Source of the DNA: Streptomyces rochei
Lineage (GTDB): Bacteria; Actinomycetota; Actinomycetes; Streptomycetales; Streptomycetaceae
Assembly: GCA_002155895.1 (NCBI GenBank)
Contig: MUMD01000128.1
Location: 1-33,669 of the forward strand
DNA: 33,669 nt
Direction of reading: 5' to 3'
This document shows positions 33,292 to 33,669 of the stretch, piece by piece. The translations under genes were made by a program, and so were the position numbers. The stretch's first letter is position 1; each line of letters opens with the position of its first letter. Under the pieces are notes generated by a model. It had not been told where the DNA came from. It was given only the letters and a program-made list of their open reading frames with translations, and searched no databases.

Positions 33292-33669
33292 ACGCCCTGC
33301 AGCTCCATGAAGGAGAAGGGGTTCTCGGAGCCGTACACCGGGGCGAAGCCGAGCCGCGTCAGACGCTGATCGGCCACGCACTCCAGGTACTGCCGCATCG
33401 AGTCGGTGTTCATCCCCGGGAGGCCGTCACCGCACAGGTCGCGCGCGAACTGCAGCTCGGCCTCGACGGCCTCCCGCAGCATGTCGGTGACCTGCTGCCG
33501 CAGCGCGTCGTCGAAGAGGTCCGGCTCCTCCTTGCGGACGGTGTCGACCACGTCGAAGGCGAAGGACATGTGCATCGTCTCGTCCCGGAACACCCAGTTG
33601 GTGCCGGTGGCCAGGCCGTGGAGCAGGCCACGGCTGCGGAACCAGTAGACGTAGGCGAAGGCGCCGTAG
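33204..33669 (-). CDS. nrdB: Ribonucleotide reductase small (beta) subunit, 5' end outside window
   Basis: Only the C-terminal 154 residues or so are present; the frame is open to the right edge. The metal-ligand motif 'FRDETMHMSFAFDVVDTV' and the upstream helix 'YGAFAYVYWFRSRGLLHGLATGTNWV' (in part) are typical of class Ia beta subunits, which hold the di-iron tyrosyl radical. The end 'GSENPFSFMELQGVQELTNFFERRPSAYQ' (in part) with the acidic tail 'GTVDLDEDF' is the peptide that docks to the large subunit. In S. coelicolor the nrdABS genes lie at this place, so the large subunit gene should follow to the right. Confidence 0.92.
   Translation of the reverse strand, partial: YGAFAYVYWFRSRGLLHGLATGTNWVFRDETMHMSFAFDVVDTVRKEEPDLFDDALRQQVTDMLREAVEAELQFARDLCGDGLPGMNTDSMRQYLECVADQRLTRLGFAPVYGSENPFSFMELQGVQELTNFFERRPSAYQVAVEGTVDLDEDF

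Noticed and set aside
1..33669. CRISPR arrays, insertion sequences, phage genes, toxin-antitoxin pairs
   Set aside because: Reading both strands, I saw no regularly spaced repeats, transposase, integrase, phage structural or toxin-antitoxin motif.

Overview
The window is chromosomal DNA from a Streptomyces. It is very GC-rich with strong third-position GC bias, uses many GTG/TTG starts behind AGGAGG-like sites, and carries signature actinobacterial genes: SigR/RsrA with a textbook SigR promoter, CatR-catalase, actinobacterial HisN, UPF0182, and the epi-isozizaene synthase/CYP170 (albaflavenone) pair. Content and order match the part of the S. coelicolor core chromosome I remember around SCO5170-SCO5225. 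I see no IS element, integrase, prophage gene or CRISPR array.

Layout. 1-2213: three consecutive AIM24-family genes, the first cut by the window edge. 2332-4307 (minus): a NUDIX hydrolase and a zincin-type metalloprotease with a 4-base overlap. 4500-7737 (plus): a tail-anchored, active-site-degenerate SDR protein, moaE, a 54-residue membrane protein and a PDZ-Lon protease. 7782-8324 (minus): a PPA1309-like protein, divergent from the large UPF0182 membrane protein (8477-11476). 11550-13926: two identical initiator tRNAs, each followed by a strong hairpin, on either side of a 608-residue Sel1/TPR-like repeat protein. 14021-16104: catR and the catalase gene, divergent, with an operator-like palindrome inside the catalase promoter. 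16128-18559: a CBS-domain protein, hisN, a TetR regulator and an SMR transporter. 18682-21024 (minus): aroA-rsgA. 21143-23392: an M50-type membrane peptidase divergent from an SRAP-peptidase/alpha-beta hydrolase pair.

23399-27417 holds the thiol-stress locus. A perfect SigR promoter precedes sigR, which can be made in a long (SigR') and a short form. rsrA overlaps it by four bases, and two membrane HD-domain proteins follow: the first has intact HD-GYP motifs, the second has lost most of them. 27532-29252 holds a TPR-like protein and peptide deformylase. 29502-31975 is the two-gene albaflavenone operon, whose P450 retains the DDNGD motif of the moonlighting farnesene synthase site. The window ends with a GlxA/AdpA-type regulator, a small membrane ORF and the 3' part of a ribonucleotide reductase small subunit gene on the minus strand.

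Themes: redox defence (catR-catalase, sigR-rsrA), envelope proteostasis (zincin, PDZ-Lon, M50, UPF0182), translation (initiator tRNAs, deformylase, RsgA) and one small terpene pathway. Nothing here is clearly a brand-new system. The best candidates for under-described biology are the UPF0182/PDZ-Lon/zincin/PPA1309 neighbourhood, the active/degenerate HD-GYP pair beside sigR, and the AIM24 triplet.
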